Positions 23,771-36,945 of a stretch of 64,000 nucleotides of DNA are shown here, in pieces; position 1 is the stretch's first letter, and every line of letters begins with the position of its first letter. A program made the position numbers and the translations under genes. Source of the DNA: Aporrectodea caliginosa (lineage: Eukaryota > Annelida > Clitellata > Crassiclitellata > Lumbricidae); assembly GCA_020284085.1 (NCBI GenBank), contig JACEVL010000828.1, positions 346,501 to 410,500 on the forward strand. The letters are read 5' to 3'. Under the pieces are notes generated by a model, which ran no database searches, was not told the DNA's origin, and worked only from the letters and a program-made list of their open reading frames with translations.

Positions 23771-24539
23771 GTACAATAGGGTGAAGTGAAAAAAGCGAAA
23801 ATTATAAATTAAAAAGTAATAGCAACCAAACGTTGCCTTATAGTATGGGGTCAAAAATGTCGAAAAAGTGTTTAAAAATATTGAAAAAGTGTTTAAAAAT
23901 ATTAATGTCTCCCGCCCCCACCAGAGGGCCAAAGTTACCAAAAATAGCATTTTTTCAAGAAAATTGCAGGTTTCCTTGTAAAATATTGTAATCGAAAACT
24001 AATTAAATTTCATTCAATATACCGTTAGATAGAGCTCTTAATACTGAATAAAACGTTGTATTAAATTTCAGAATATACCCATATTGGTAGAAGTTATTAA
24101 CTTTTTACCATTTCCTCTGGTTCGCGACATGTCACTAAATCTGAAAACGGTTAAACACTAATAACTTATTTATGATTCGAGATATTTCAACCCGTAGTGG
24201 CGTAGTATGTCATTCGATTCAGCTCTGAACCGCCTTTCTACCGGTACATTGTGATGCGGGATTGTTTAATAGTACACATTTATTTTTAATTTGTGTACAT
24301 TTTTTTGCAATTTTTCATTGATTCTGTTGTCATTTCAGCTGAATGCGCACTTTGTCCGATGAATTGAGCGCTAAGAACATTCCATTTTGATCGTGAATAA
24401 TTGCGAAATGTTGAAGCATAAAAGCTACAATGCCAACTCGTTCTAAAACATTGTTTTCGAAGTTCGGACACAGACAGGAACTACGGTAGACTGTTCTACC
24501 CCCATATGAGAAATGTGTCTCTGTTGAACTGGTCCACTA

Positions 24540-24955
24540 CCTTGATCTTCACTCACTAATGCCTCCTCTTTAGTCTGACTTTAGCCTTAGGAAATTCCAC
24601 TAGACGGAATCTCTTATGGTGAGTCTTCTAGCAGATATATTTCATGATGTGGACCGTAGCCATATCATTCTACTCTCCCTTTATGACATTAGTGCCGCTT
24701 TTGACACTGTTGATCACACCATCCTCTTAGACAAGCTGTCTAGGTCGTCTGGATTGTTGACTCTGCTCTTCTTTGGTTCCATTCATTCCTTACCTTCATG
24801 GCCCTGGCGCCACAGCCGCTGCTATGGTTGAGTGTATTCGAGAGGCTTCAGCTGCTCTTGATCGATGGTTTTCCGCTAATCGACTTTATCTAAACCATGA
24901 CAAGACCCAGTACAGTTGGCTAAGTAGCCGTGCCAAGCTTGCCAAGATTGACTGA
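24540..24955 (+). mobile_element. LINE RT fragment, left arm and spacer
   Basis: SLLADIFHDVDRSHIILLSL followed by YDISAAFDTVDHTILLDKL is an L2-type RT core. After about 24790 the frame jumps to ATAAAMVECIREASAALDRW and NRLYLNHDKTQ, which normally lies after the YADD box, so the RT middle is deleted. Confidence 0.7.
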
Positions 24956-25440
24956 AGTACAATTATAGGCCTTGATAGTGACAGAGAGAGGACAGGATCG
25001 AGAATTAATCCAAGATCACGGGTCATTAGCATATTGGTGGAAGATACATTGAGTGGACCAAGAACCCCGGCTCGATCCGAGGTATACAAGATAAACAGAA
25101 CGGAAACAATGACAAAGTCCTGAGGTAAGTCATAAGATAAGTCGACACAGGAAGAACGGGTAGTACCGAAAACTACAGAAACACTGCGATCCGTGAGGAA
25201 TGAATGAACCAAAGAAGAGCAGAGTCAACAATCTCAGACGCCCTAGACAGCAGGTCTAAGTAGATGGTGTAATCAACCGTGTCGAAAGCAGCACTGATGT
25301 CATAAAGGGAGTGTAGAGTGACATGGCTACGGTCCACATCATGCAGTATATCTGCTAGAAGACTCACCATAAGAGATTATGTCGAGTGGAATTTTCTAAA
25401 TCCAGACTAAAGAGGAGGCATTAGTGAGTGAGGATCAAGG
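24886..25440 (-). mobile_element. LINE RT fragment, right arm
   Basis: The minus strand repeats SLLADILHDVDRSHVTLHSL and DISAAFDTVDYTI. It continues into TDRSVSVVFGTTRSSCVDLS, a degraded LPQxxVxVSVLFILYTSD and GLILDPVLSLS before running into the antisense of the plus-strand copy. Confidence 0.7.
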
Positions 25441-26299
25441 TAGTGGACCAGTTCAACAGAGACACATTTCTCAAATCGGGGTAGAACAGTCTACCGTAGT
25501 TCCTGTCTGTGTCCGAACTTCGAAAACAATGTTTTAGAACGAGTAGGCACTGTAGCTTTTATGCTTTTCAATTCATCGGACGAAGTGCGCATTCAGCTGA
25601 ACAGAATCAATGAAAAATTGCAAAAAACTGTACACAAATTTAAAATAAATGTGTACTATTAAACAATCCCGCATCACAATGTAACGTTAGAAAGGCGGTT
25701 CAGAGCTGAATCGAATGACATACTATGGGTTGAAATATCTCGAAGCATAAAAAAGTTATTAGTGTTTAACCGTTTTCAGACTAAGCGACATGTCGCGAAC
25801 CTGAGGAAATGGTAAAAAGTTTATAGTTTCTACAAATATAGGCATATTCTGAAAATTAATACACCGTTTTATTCAGTATTAAGAGCTCTATGCAAAGGTA
25901 TATTGAATGACATTTAATTAGTTTTTCAATTAAAATATTTTACAAGAAAACCTGCAATTTTCTCGAAAAAATGCTATTTTTGGTAACTTTGGCCCTCTGG
26001 TGGGGGCGGAAGACATTAATATTTTAAAAATCTTTTTCGACATTTTCTGACCCCATACCATAAGGCAACTTTTGCTTGCTATTACTTTTTGAATTTCTCA
26101 TTTTCGCTGTTTTCACTCCACCCTACTGTACAAAGCTACATTGTACTTGGATGACTACGCACATCGGGATCCTTGTGGTTCTTTTGATAAAAGACGTCGG
26201 TTGATGCAATCCAGATTGTCTCTAGGCCCTATATGTTGTAAACTGATAGTGACTAATAAACAGATTAATATACAATGCATGAACTCATGAAATGAAGTA

Positions 26300-27410
26300 T
26301 GTACTCATAAGCATAACATTTCCAGAAGATTAAATGAAAACAAAGAACGAAATTATTCAGGCCTAAAGGAGAATGTCATCTCGAAACATTTAGTAATCTG
26401 CAGTAAAATGTACCTAAATGTTGTAGCGAACGTCGGTCTTTCTCTCTTTCTCTCGCCTCTTCTCAGAGTGTGGATTGACACTGTGAGGTAACTGTCTTCG
26501 GGCGGATTCCTTTCTCTTCTTACCAGGATAGCGCTTCGGAAATCCCTCTGTCTTCAATGTCTGCCAGGATCGGCCTCTCCGGTCAGGCAGAGGTCTTAAC
26601 GATGCTAGCGACCACCGAACGTCGATTAGATGAAGAAGACGACAAGAGTCAAGTCGATTAAATCACTTGTATTATTCAACGACAATATCAACAAACCGAA
26701 AACAACTGACACTGAATCAACTGCACTGAACTTATCAGCGGTCTAACGTCAACTGAACTGAACTGAATACCACTGATCCTATCAGCGGTCTAACGTCAAC
26801 TGAACTAATCGACTGCAGAATCAACTCTCGAATGAACACTGAGCGTCTTAATCAGCGCTATTTATACACAACTGGTCGGTCCCGGGGGACCGGGGGGACC
26901 GGTCCCGGGGGACCGGAGGGACCGGTCCCGGGGGACCGGGGGGACCGTGACCCAATTACAGGCGGGGTCAACGCGTCCAAATTGCTACAATGTATTCAAA
27001 TAAACAAGTGCTTCAGTAATCTGCAGAAAATATACAACTGTTTTAATGGACGAATTCCTGAGAAAGTATATTGTAACCGACGCATTTCTTAAATTAATAT
27101 TTATGAACATACGTTTTCTTACATCTAAAAGTCTGCTCTTACTTCAGCGATGATGAACGCCAGAACTAAACCCCTATTCACTAGTTTTTCATACAACCAT
27201 AAATTATCTTTATGGAAAAATATTCCGAAATATTTTAAAAGTTTTAAGCATGCTGGCTTACAGATCTCCTGGATTAAAAAACTTCAAATATGTTTTAAGG
27301 ATTGCAGCACGACTAACCGATTGGACCACAAAGTTTGGTCATCTATCTACATTCGAGACGATCCTCATTGGTTGTCCGTTTGAAGATGCACTGAGTTTAA
27401 GAACCTTGTG
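26300..27410 (+). repeat. Second copy of the NHL-gene 3' flank, interrupted by a solo LTR
   Basis: CATTTCCAGAAGATTAAATG and, after the LTR, CAGTAATCTGCAGAAAATAT and the next 150 bp match 11920-12180. A LINE piece (27240-27505) follows as in the first copy. No NHL exon precedes it here. Confidence 0.55.
26422..26989. mobile_element. Solo LTR of an LTR retrotransposon
   Basis: The 568-bp unit starts TGTAGC and ends GCTACA and is flanked by the direct repeat ATGT (26418-26421 and 26990-26993), as expected for an LTR insertion with 4-bp target duplication. Internal features: two copies of ATCAGCGGTCTAACGTCAAC, a TATTTATA box near 26862, then a palindromic GC-rich array of GGTCCCGGGGGACCGG. No internal coding region or second LTR is present. 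Confidence 0.7.
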
Positions 27411-27505
27411 CTGATGGGTAACTGCCAGTTGTCCACCATCCTACTTTAGACAATTGTGCATTTCTGTGTCAATTCGATAGTACCAGCTACGCCAGCTGCG
27501 TGTTG
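27240..27505 (+). mobile_element. LINE C-terminal fragment
   Basis: Across frames: SPGLKNF, AARLTDWTTKFGHL, then PSYFRQLCISVSIR. This is the C-terminal LINE block. It runs into the (CT)n tract. Confidence 0.55.
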
Positions 27506-27515
27506 TGCTCCGCTC

Positions 27516-28230
<715 letters not shown>

Positions 28231-29922
28231 AGTGGTTTAGTCTGCGATTACTGATGACCATTTTCTGACTGATATTCAGAAGATTTTAGCGCTCAGAATA
28301 GCCAAGAACGATTGAAGCGATGAAGCCAGTTTAGCTATTGCTTCAATCATTCACCGGAGAACCGCAGTTATATTCGCAGTTTCTTCTCAAAATGTCAGTA
28401 TAAAATTGTTTTTCTAATTGGGCTAATTCCCCATCAACATTATTTCCAAAAATCGCGTTTTTCCAGTAAAGTTTAGTTGGAGTATTCCATATGCGGTAGG
28501 ATGACTTGGTGGTCGCGATGGTAATTGCAGTTGATGGTTACTTTAGCTACCATCGACAGATACCTTGAGCATTATTATCATGGCATTAAGCAAAATGTTA
28601 ATTTACAGTTTATAGGTGTTGTTTATGTTAAACAACGCTGACGATGGCGAATAGCGTTGCCTTCCTCCTTTATCGAGGCTTCTAACTGGCTCTGTCCCAG
28701 AACGACAGTGGCGGAGTTGAAGTTCATAGGTGATGCTTCCCATAAATATTGTGTGCTCTTTTTATCAAATAAGTACTTACAGAGAGTCAATAATCAGTGC
28801 AGCCGAACTTTTAATTAATTATTGGGTGGAGACTGAATCATTGGTAAGTAAAAATTGTCTTTTACTTTTTGTCATTTAACACGTTTCATGTGTAGGCCTA
28901 TCTTGCAGATGAACAACTCGGATTGCCATGTGATTATTTCACTGGGTTTGGCCTTAGAACTTAAAATTATAGTTGACTATGGCTTTTTAAATCAGTTTTG
29001 CGACATTCAACAGGTGGCTCTTGACGCGAGAGAAGCGACGATTAAATTAAATTACAGATAATGACGTGTATGGCTAAAATATCCAACACATTTGATGCGG
29101 CCCTCTGTCAATTAGACCGCGCTTCATCGAAGGTCAAAAAATTATATTTAAACAATAGTAATATTTCAACTGGAATAAATGACTCACGAAGCTTACAAGT
29201 ACGACAATGAATGGGTGCATGAAACGACAGCACAATTTGTAACATTTGACAAATAGCAAAAAGCCAACAAAAAGCCAACCAAAATCTGCATGCAGTCCTT
29301 TAGAATCTGCCTTAGAAGAATGTTTTCGGAGATCATCCGCAATAGGTCGTTGACATACAAGTCGCCAGTTCGCGTGGGGCAGAAGTACCCTACGTAAAGT
29401 TAAATTCTTGACCACATTCAGGTGTTTGGTCGCATTGCTCTCCATTGTAATTGCCTCGGTTTTTGCACAAATAAATTGCATACAATGCAAAAACAATTTG
29501 TGCACATAATAGCAAAACATTACGCCAATAGTGTTTAGAAGGCCTGCAATAGACTATCATCATCATTAATTCATATTCATGCAGTTGTTACTAGTCAAAT
29601 ATCTAGTTTTAAATTCACATAAGCATAGGCCTGAAAGATTATTACTTTTTCTAGCACTCACCGGAAGCCTATTTCGATTAGAAATATAAATAGTTTTATG
29701 GCCGATTGTTCTTCATCTCTGCATCCGAGCTTTATGCACAGCGTATCCCTTAAATACACTTCCTGTTGCTGAACACGATCACCAATAAGTAAAGCTTGAC
29801 TACAACGTTACTCACCTCAACGAAACTATCTTTCTATTCTGCTATGCAATGGACCAACATGCAATTCAAACCACAAATATTGAAACTGTATAGTATAACT
29901 TAAGCACAAAAGTGTTCTAGAG
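28231..29922. other. No gene seen
   Basis: Contains the diverged duplicate at 28620-28770 (see 22790-22960). No open, splice-flanked exon recognised. Confidence 0.4.
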
Positions 29923-30272
29923 CAGTGGTTCTTAAACTTTTCAAGGGAGCCGAACCCCAAGAGAAATCCATGACCACTCACCGAACCCCTCAAGTTTGAA
30001 CAATAATTTTTTAACTAATGGGAACAAAAGGAAATAAAAAATTGAACCAAAATGTGATACAATATTAATACATTCAATGGTAGGCAATCTATTTCAAACA
30101 AAATTTATTAAATAAAAGTCGAAAATTAGAAATAAAATAGCAAATTATTTTTCACTTACACTCACTGACCCTGAATATGTATATATTTCAGAGGACCTCT
30201 GCCGAACCCCTGGCACTGCCACTGGCTCACCGAACCCCAGGGGTTTGGTCGAACACTGGTTAAGAAACACTG
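29923..30272. mobile_element. hAT-type MITE with 8-bp target duplication
   Basis: The 350-bp element begins CAGTGGTTCTTAAACTTTT and ends GGTTAAGAAACACTG, inverted matches. It is flanked by exact direct repeats TTCTAGAG (29915-29922 and 30273-30280). It lies just downstream of IgSF gene B. Confidence 0.92.
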
Positions 30273-30332
30273 TTCTAGAGGAACATTGCATGAGATTGGT
30301 TGTTCCTTAAAAACTACAGCAGTTGCAAGATT

Positions 30333-30338
30333 TTTAAT
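30333..30338 (-). terminator. Candidate polyadenylation signal of IgSF gene B
   Basis: ATTAAA on the minus strand, about 70 bp after the stop codon of the tail exon. Confidence 0.45.
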
Positions 30339-30408
30339 GCACCTTTGTCACCAATTGAAATTGAAGATTTAGGTTCTAGATGGTTCTAGAAGGTGCATTG
30401 TATCCAAT

Positions 30409-30902
30409 TTAGGCTGCCATGTCAGTCTGGTGATAACTTGGATCACGCGCAGAAGACGGCTGAAGCGATTCGTATGGAGTTGGTTCTCTCACTTGAGCAA
30501 CTACTTTGATGTAAGAAGCATCTTCGCAGGAGGAATTGACTTGTAGTATGTCACCGTTTAGGTCAGGTGGGTAAATCCCTCCAGGAGACGGGAATTCTGC
30601 CTCAGGAATTGGCAGAGTTAGAGCAGCCTCAAATGGTTGGTAACAGATTTCGGCATTCTCGTATCCTTTATCAATGGCTGGAGTTTGCTGGATAGGACAT
30701 AAGGACACAGAATCACTGGTGGAAGACGTTCTAGAACCTGGGTGAAGTATGCTCAAGTGAACTGCGTCTTGAACAGTTGGCATTGGCATTGTTGTTTCAT
30801 CGTCAATAGTCTCATAGAGGCTTGAAGACGACCTGGGGACGCCAGTTTGACCAGACGAAATTGGTCTGTCGACTTCATTAGCAGGCATTTTGACGGGCTC
30901 TG
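30409..30902 (-). CDS. IgSF receptor gene B, cytoplasmic tail exon with tyrosine motifs
   Basis: The exon opens after TTTATATGTAG in phase 1, matching the phase-1 donor of the transmembrane exon at 36853, and ends in TAA. It encodes about 164 residues, Ser/Pro/Thr-rich, with no fold. Counting from the in-frame Met at 30888, tyrosines lie at 25 (SLYETI, an ITIM consensus S-x-Y-x-x-I), 76 (GYENAE, a Y-x-N Grb2-type SH2 site), 83, 106, 126 (SYIKVV), 139 (TPYESL, ITSM-like) and 152. Y126 and Y139 together also resemble a loose ITAM spacing. This predicts phosphotyrosine signalling from a surface receptor. The 6-kb intron before it is crowded with transposons, so an additional small exon could be missed. 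Confidence 0.8.
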
Positions 30903-31019
30903 CTACATATAAACAATCAACACTTTAGTCATCGTCAGAGGTGCGCGTTAGTACAGATGGTTTACATCTTCTTATTATTAGACTACTCTTTACTTGTAAG
31001 CAGCAATGCGTCTGTGTCA

Positions 31020-31068
31020 TTCTGTCATTGCAAATAAACGAATATTGATTGATTGATTGATAGTTGCT
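31020..31068 (+). repeat. Retroposon 3' tail, (TTGA)n
   Basis: GCAAATAAACGAATATTGATTGATTGATTGA: the plus-strand form of the tail at 5237. The body before it is not recognisable. Confidence 0.5.
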
Positions 31069-31528
31069 AGCGTTAGAAATTGTTTTACGTTAGAAGGGCA
31101 GTTGAGAATATAATGCACAAACATGTTTACAAAGGACTGCTCCTACAAAAGTAATACTGCAATGCCGTCGCTGTCATGACAACAAATACTGCGCCAAAGG
31201 CCTGAACTAAACTGGGCTGCAATCTGCGCGACTTCCACCACACACCTCCGCGCTTACGCACAACCTACCCTGCGTTCTCTCAACAGCGTCATAATTATAA
31301 TATCAACCATCATACAATCATAGCTGAACTCATACAAGAAACTAACTTTCACCATGTCGTGACCAACATTCGTTCATTCGCAATAAATTAGTTCATACGC
31401 TTTCTTCCAGATTTGTATCGAAAATGCACAAAATTATGTTTCATGGGACGGATCTCTGCTAGGCCATTTGCAAATCTAAAACACGCGAACTGTTAATACA
31501 ATAGAAGAGCAGTACCTTAACCCATTAA

Positions 31529-32208
<680 letters not shown>

Positions 32209-32704
32209 TTAATGCATAGCGTCCCACTAGTGGGACGCCCAAATAAAAGTTGAATATAAAATAATTAACACCAGAAAGTATGAATATTTTATCAGGTATG
32301 AATTGCCTACTTATGGGCCAATATCGGCATCTTGGCAATTCCATAATTTTTTTGATGGTGCTTACGGAGAAGTTGATGAACGGGAAGTTTTTATATTTTT
32401 TATTTTTTTATTTTCGTGCTTCCTGAAAAGTCAGGGTTTTTAAATAATGGAGTTTTATTTCTATTTTAATGTGGAATACAAGTCATTGTGCATTTTGTCA
32501 CCCATATATGTGCAAATATTGTTAATTCGGGTGCGGATGATTGTGTTACACCAGAGGTAAAATTTACACCCTCCCACTAGTGGGACGCTATGCACGAATG
32601 GGCTCATTTGGTTCTAGCATGCTAACTCTAATCGAGTTCACACATAGTAGTGATTACAATGATAAAATCTCATAAATAGGAAGTTTGTCTATGTAGTCTC
32701 AGTA

Positions 32705-32785
32705 TTCTAGTTGTAATTGTAATTGTAATTGAACATTTATATAGCGCTACTCAGAAATTCAGAGGCGCTCCCAACCAAAGTCAGT
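32705..32785 (-). repeat. L2/SINE-type 3' tail
   Basis: (TTGTAA)n followed by ATTTATATAGCGCTACTCAG and AGAGGCGCTCCCAACC, the reverse complement of the GCGCTATATAAAT tail seen at 28170 and 34976. Confidence 0.65.
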
Positions 32786-32904
32786 ACTGTCACCAACAAA
32801 TAGAATAGTCTTCAGGCGTTTCTTAAGGTCTGAAGGTATTGTGGCGGAATTGCACGCCATGACCCCGTCCGTAGGCAGTGGTGGCGGGCCTTGCCCTTGA
32901 ATGC

Positions 32905-33018
32905 CCTGGAGGGGTACCTGTCTGGGTCCCCGGGACCCGCCTGGATAGGGGACCGCTTGGGTCTCTTGGGACCCGCCTGGAGGTGGAACTGACTAGGGTC
33001 CCTCGGGACCGGCCTAGA
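32905..33018. repeat. GC-rich minisatellite, left part
   Basis: Units of GGGACCCGCCTGG/GGTCTC type. It continues at 34234 after the MITE insertion. Confidence 0.8.
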
Positions 33019-33026
33019 GTCCCACG

Positions 33027-33470
33027 CATAGAACGAGTATGCGCATATTACGAATATTAATTTTTTTAGAAATTGACGAATATTGACGAATATTAAAACT
33101 GGCCAACGAATATTATAATATTAAATTTTTTTATTTGTTTAGTTCTTTTAATTCTTAATTCTTCAAAATCCGGGATTAATTGTAAAAAGATCAGTGCCAA
33201 AAATATGCATAGGAACAGTTACATATTGCAGTTACTCATCTTATAATTAGTAGCTTCACTGGGTTTATTGTTCGAAGTGTCAAAAGGCTATGCAGGCCGG
33301 GGCCAATCTTGCGGAATTCACATTTTGGCGCCCAAACAAGCCACAGCAGTATTAGCACACAGCGACTCAATGACTCAGCCTCCTCCTTTCCCTACCCCTC
33401 AGCACTAAGCGCATCAACGTGAAACTGGAACAGAGAGGGAGAGATCGTAGAGAGACAGACAGAGACAGAC

Positions 33471-33531
<61 letters not shown>

Positions 33532-34225
33532 TGTGTGTGTGTGTGTGGGTGTTTGTGTCTGTGTGAAAGAAAGAGAAAGACAGACAGAGAGACAGACAGA
33601 GATACTCTGAATCGGTATCGGTTCATCTATTTTGTCTGAGGACACTTTTATGATAAGACTGCTCACACACGAACGTTAGGTGGTGGTATCCATGTATATT
33701 TACTGCATGCTGCTTGTATACGGAGAATGGCAGTCATTTATATGTATACATAACCGCCAAAATGGCTGGCGGTAGAAACTGACGATGATAAATCACTATT
33801 AAAATTCAGCGCGCATTTGATACTTTTTACTGTAGGCCCTATTAGTGTTACCAAAACCGTTGTGAGGCAGCATGCTCCCGCCTTGGCGCCACAAAATCAA
33901 AACTTGTGTGAGCTTCGGCATATTTAGGTTAACGGTCCTCTGGTCGTGGTCGGCTTTATTTACAGAGTTCCTCAAGAGTAGGGCAACCTTGGGTAGGAAG
34001 GCTAAGCGTACCAGCTTACGGACGACAGCACTAAGTATAGCACCGCAAAACCACTGCACATATTCTTAAATTAGTAGGCCTACTGTTAAGTTAGCTCGTG
34101 AACAAAGCGGAAAAAGTGACGTCATCAACGAATATTTACGAATATTTACGAATATTAAAAAATGTCCTAATATTGACGAATATTTACGAATATTAAAGCC
34201 TGAAGTCACGAATTCTCGTTCTATG
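33027..34225. mobile_element. 1.2-kb MITE inserted into the minisatellite, 8-bp target duplication
   Basis: The ends CATAGAACGAGTAT and the inverted ATTCTCGTTCTATG are flanked by exact GTCCCACG copies (33019-33026, 34226-34233). Subterminal clusters of CGAATATT units lie near both ends. An 8-bp duplication suggests the hAT superfamily, though the terminal bases are not the commonest hAT form. The interior includes a GA/GT microsatellite and no transposase. Confidence 0.8.
33428..33606. repeat. (GA)n-(GT)n compound microsatellite
   Basis: GACAGA units, about 55 bp of (GA)n, then about 35 bp of GT-rich repeat, then GACAGA again. The ORFs over it are artefacts. Confidence 0.92.
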
Positions 34226-34233
34226 GTCCCACG

Positions 34234-34905
34234 GGACCGGCCTAGGGTCCCCCGAGGACCTGTCCAGGGTCCCCCAGACCGCCCTAGGGTCCTCCGGTAC
34301 CTGTTCAGGGTCCCGGACCGGCCTATGGTCCCCGGGAACCTGCCCAGGGTCCCCGGGACCTGCCCAAGGTCCCCCTAGAGCGCCCTAGGGTCCTCCGGGG
34401 ACCTGTCCAGGGTCCCCGGGGACCAGCCTAGGGTTCCTCAGGGACAGGCCTAAGGTCCACCGGGACCGGCCTAGAGTCCCCAGGACCGGCCTAGGGTCCC
34501 CCGGGGATCTGCCCAGTGTTCCCCGAGACCGCCCTAGGGTCCCCCGGGAACCTTCCCAGGGTCCCCGGGACCGACCTATGGTCCCCAGGGACCTGCCCAA
34601 GGTCCCCGAGACCGCCTTAGGGTCCTCCGGGGACCTGTCCAGGGTCCCCGGGGACCAGCCTAGGGTTCCTCAGGGACAGGCCTAGGGTCCACCGGGACCG
34701 GCCTAGGGTCCCCCGGGGACCTGCCCAGTGTCTCCCGAGACCGCCCTAGGGTCCTCTGGGGACCTGTCCAGGGTCCCCGGGGACCAGCCTAGGGTTCCTC
34801 AGGGACCGGCCTAGGGTCCTCCGGGACCGGCCTAGGGTCCCAACCTAGGGTTCCCCAGGGACCGGCTTACGGTCCCCCGGGACCGGCCTAGGGTCCCCCG
34901 GGACG
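34234..34905. repeat. GC-rich minisatellite, main part
   Basis: About 670 bp of units built from GGGACCGGCCTAGGGTCC and variants (ACCTGCCCAGGGTCC, GACCGCCCTAGGGTCC), period roughly 24-26 bp with higher-order repetition of about 120-150 bp. It is highly GC-rich in an AT-rich region. Confidence 0.92.
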
Positions 34906-34906
34906 C

Positions 34907-34981
34907 TGCGTTATCTGTGGCATGAAGACGAAAAGAGTGTGTTCCAAGTGTTCAGTGTCTTTGCACAACCGTTGCTTTGGA
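34907..34981 (+). pseudogene. piggyBac-type cysteine-rich finger remnant
   Basis: The frame CVICGMKTKRVCSKCSVSLH then NRCFG has the CxxC-x(n)-CxxC-x(n)-H-x(3)-CF pattern of the piggyBac C-terminal domain. It abuts the minisatellite on the left and an L2-type tail on the right. A TTAA-ended MITE follows at 35175, so these may be remains of one piggyBac element. Confidence 0.6.
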
Positions 34982-35032
34982 GCGCTTCTGAGTAGGTTCT
35001 TGAAAGGGCGCTATATAAATGCTCTGAACGGT
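34976..35032 (+). repeat. L2/SINE-type 3' tail
   Basis: GGAGCGCTTCTGAGTAGG followed by GGGCGCTATATAAATGC. Confidence 0.65.
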
Positions 35033-35174
35033 GCATTTCACCCCAAACAACAAGCCTAGCATTACGTGAACTGAAAGTTATTGGTCTTTGAACAATCATT
35101 AAATATGTAGAGTTCAAATTCCGATAAATTAATCAGAAACTAAATGCATTGCAGCATATGATAACAACCTGTAC

Positions 35175-35342
35175 CCTGTAGTGCATAGCGTCCCACTAGT
35201 GGGACGGTAACTTTCAGGTGTGCTCCAAGTAAAACGGAACACAATTTTAGCGAAATTGAACTGATTTCGGTGTACATACGTACAAAATTATACAATAGAC
35301 ATAAAATTTTCAAAGGAAAAAAAGTTGCGCATTAATGGGTTA
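35175..35342. mobile_element. TTAA-ended MITE, second copy of the CGTCCCACTAG family
   Basis: GTGCATAGCGTCCCACTAG with the palindrome CGTCCCACTAGTGGGACG on the left, GCATTAATGGG then TTAA on the right. It is a short copy related to 31521-32602. Confidence 0.6.
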
Positions 35343-35599
35343 AACTATCCCTGAGGCGGCCATGGGTATGAAGTGTTAGCGACTTGGCTAAGGGTCACAG
35401 GTGAAGCAGAAATCTCAAATCAAATTTTTGCCCGGGATAAGATTATAATTGACAACAATGTTGAAATAGTGTCAAAATTGTTTGCACTATTGATGCTATA
35501 AACTTAATTTCCATACTTAGACTCATTTTCTCTACATTTGTCAGTTATGCCTCTAGGGTATAGCTTGCTTCAAAGTGATATGACGTTCTTCTAAAAGTA

Positions 35600-35990
35600 A
35601 GCTTAGGTCCTATTTCAAACACGATATACGATGTGATGTACAACAAACTATTGTCTATGGTGATGGAGGAAAAGGATCCGGATGAGCTTGTGGTTAGTAA
35701 GCGTAGAGATCGACTATGATTTGCAGTCGCAGTGAAAAAGGCAAGCAAGATATCGGGCGTAATTAAACGCGTTATTTGCATACTAAGGATCAGAGGAGTT
35801 TTATGATTCACAAGGCAATGGTCCGTCCCCATTTGGGTTATTGAGTTCATGGAGGCTGTATCGATTGAACTAAATTGGGTTAATCGAATGAGTGCAGAGG
35901 AAGGCAACAAAGATCATAGAGGACGTGGATTTATGCCGTAGTACGAGAACCTCAAGGAAAAAGAGAACCGTTAGAGTATGCAGGTACGAA
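35600..35990 (+). mobile_element. CR1-like LINE C-terminal fragment
   Basis: FAVAVKKASKISGVIKRVI, then RQWSVPIWVIEFMEA, then EEGNKDHRGR across frames is the C-terminal region found in CR1-type LINEs (AxKKAxKIxGVIKR). Decayed. Confidence 0.6.
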
Positions 35991-36089
35991 TTGTAAGGTG
36001 CGACTTTGTTAAATTCCTTAAACGTTATTAAAGGTACTGATCACGAAGACCCAACTATATTCTCATCAGATGGCCATTTTGCTGAGACA

Positions 36090-36220
36090 TTATTACTAAC
36101 TCAATTGACTCCTTCAAATCTGGACTCAAGAGTTATTTGTTTTCTAAGGCCTACCCTGCTTTTAGTGACTGTGAGGCGCTCTTGTTACGGCGTGACTGTG
36201 TTACGGCGCCATATAAATGC

Positions 36221-36305
<85 letters not shown>

Positions 36306-36336
36306 TTTTTTTTTTGATTTATAATGATAGTTATTA

Positions 36337-36418
<82 letters not shown>

Positions 36419-36446
36419 CATCATCATCATCATCATCATCATCATT
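36090..36446 (+). mobile_element. LINE 3' tail with a very long (ATT)n
   Basis: The tail motif TTACGGCGCCATATAAATGCC is followed by (ATT)n at 36222-36305, a T run, a second (ATT)n at 36338-36418 and (CAT)n to 36446. This tail type is shared with the L2-like copies. The poly-Asn/Ile/Tyr frames over it are artefacts. Confidence 0.8.
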
Positions 36447-36852
36447 ATTTTTATTATAAAAATTATTCAGGCTGAATGTGAGAAAGTATGTTATGGCAAC
36501 ACAGTTGTTGACACAAGGAAGGGTTCCAATGCAGCTACAGTTGGTTGAGGTTACCCGGCATTCATTAAAAATAGACCAGCAATCCAGTTGGAGAATTGGT
36601 AGGGTGGGTGATAGAGGCAGTAGTCCTTCTTCCACTCCTACCACCCCAAATATGACGTTACTAAATTACTATAATTGATATACTAAATTATATGCTTACT
36701 AAAGCACTAAGTTACACGTTACTAAATTGGTAAACATTGGTTGATCTAAACTTATTGACTTTTCCTGTAAGATTTTTCCGTGATTTTCCAGATAATTATT
36801 CCTTAGTCGAATCCTGAAATTGACCTCGCGTTGGTGGACGGAGAGCTACTAC

Positions 36853-36945
36853 CTGAGGACGTTCTCTTCATGCGAATACATTGGACAGTTGTAACGACAC
36901 AAAGGAAAGCGGCCAGTGTACCAACCGCAGTCAAAGACACGAAAT
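36853..36945 (-). CDS. IgSF receptor gene B, transmembrane exon
   Basis: A 93-nt exon between CATCATTTTAG and TCAG|GTAGTA, phase 1 at both ends. It encodes DFVSL, a hydrophobic helix (TAVGTLAAFLCVVTTVQ) and a basic cytoplasmic start (CIRMKRTSSG). The helix carries no acidic or basic residue. It is preceded by the second Ig exon 1.85 kb away and followed by the signalling tail exon about 6 kb downstream. If the donor were skipped, an alternative short tail ending SSSPSTNARSISGFD would be made by read-through. Confidence 0.75.

Larger units (their letters stand above)
23771..26131. repeat. Large inverted repeat, arms about 1 kb
   Basis: The left arm 23771-24790 is matched in reverse complement by 25196-26131. 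Outer ends read GTACAATAGGGTGAAGTG and its inverted form CACTCCACCCTACTGTAC. The arms hold unassigned non-coding sequence plus the start of a LINE RT segment. The 405-bp spacer contains the remaining LINE pieces in opposing orientation. Arms differ by scattered substitutions and small indels, so they are related by an old inverted duplication or are two insertions of one composite element. Confidence 0.8.

Noticed and set aside
36185..36644. Poly-Asn, poly-Ile, poly-Tyr and poly-Met/Asp frames
   Set aside because: Encoded by (ATT)n and (CAT)n of a LINE tail.
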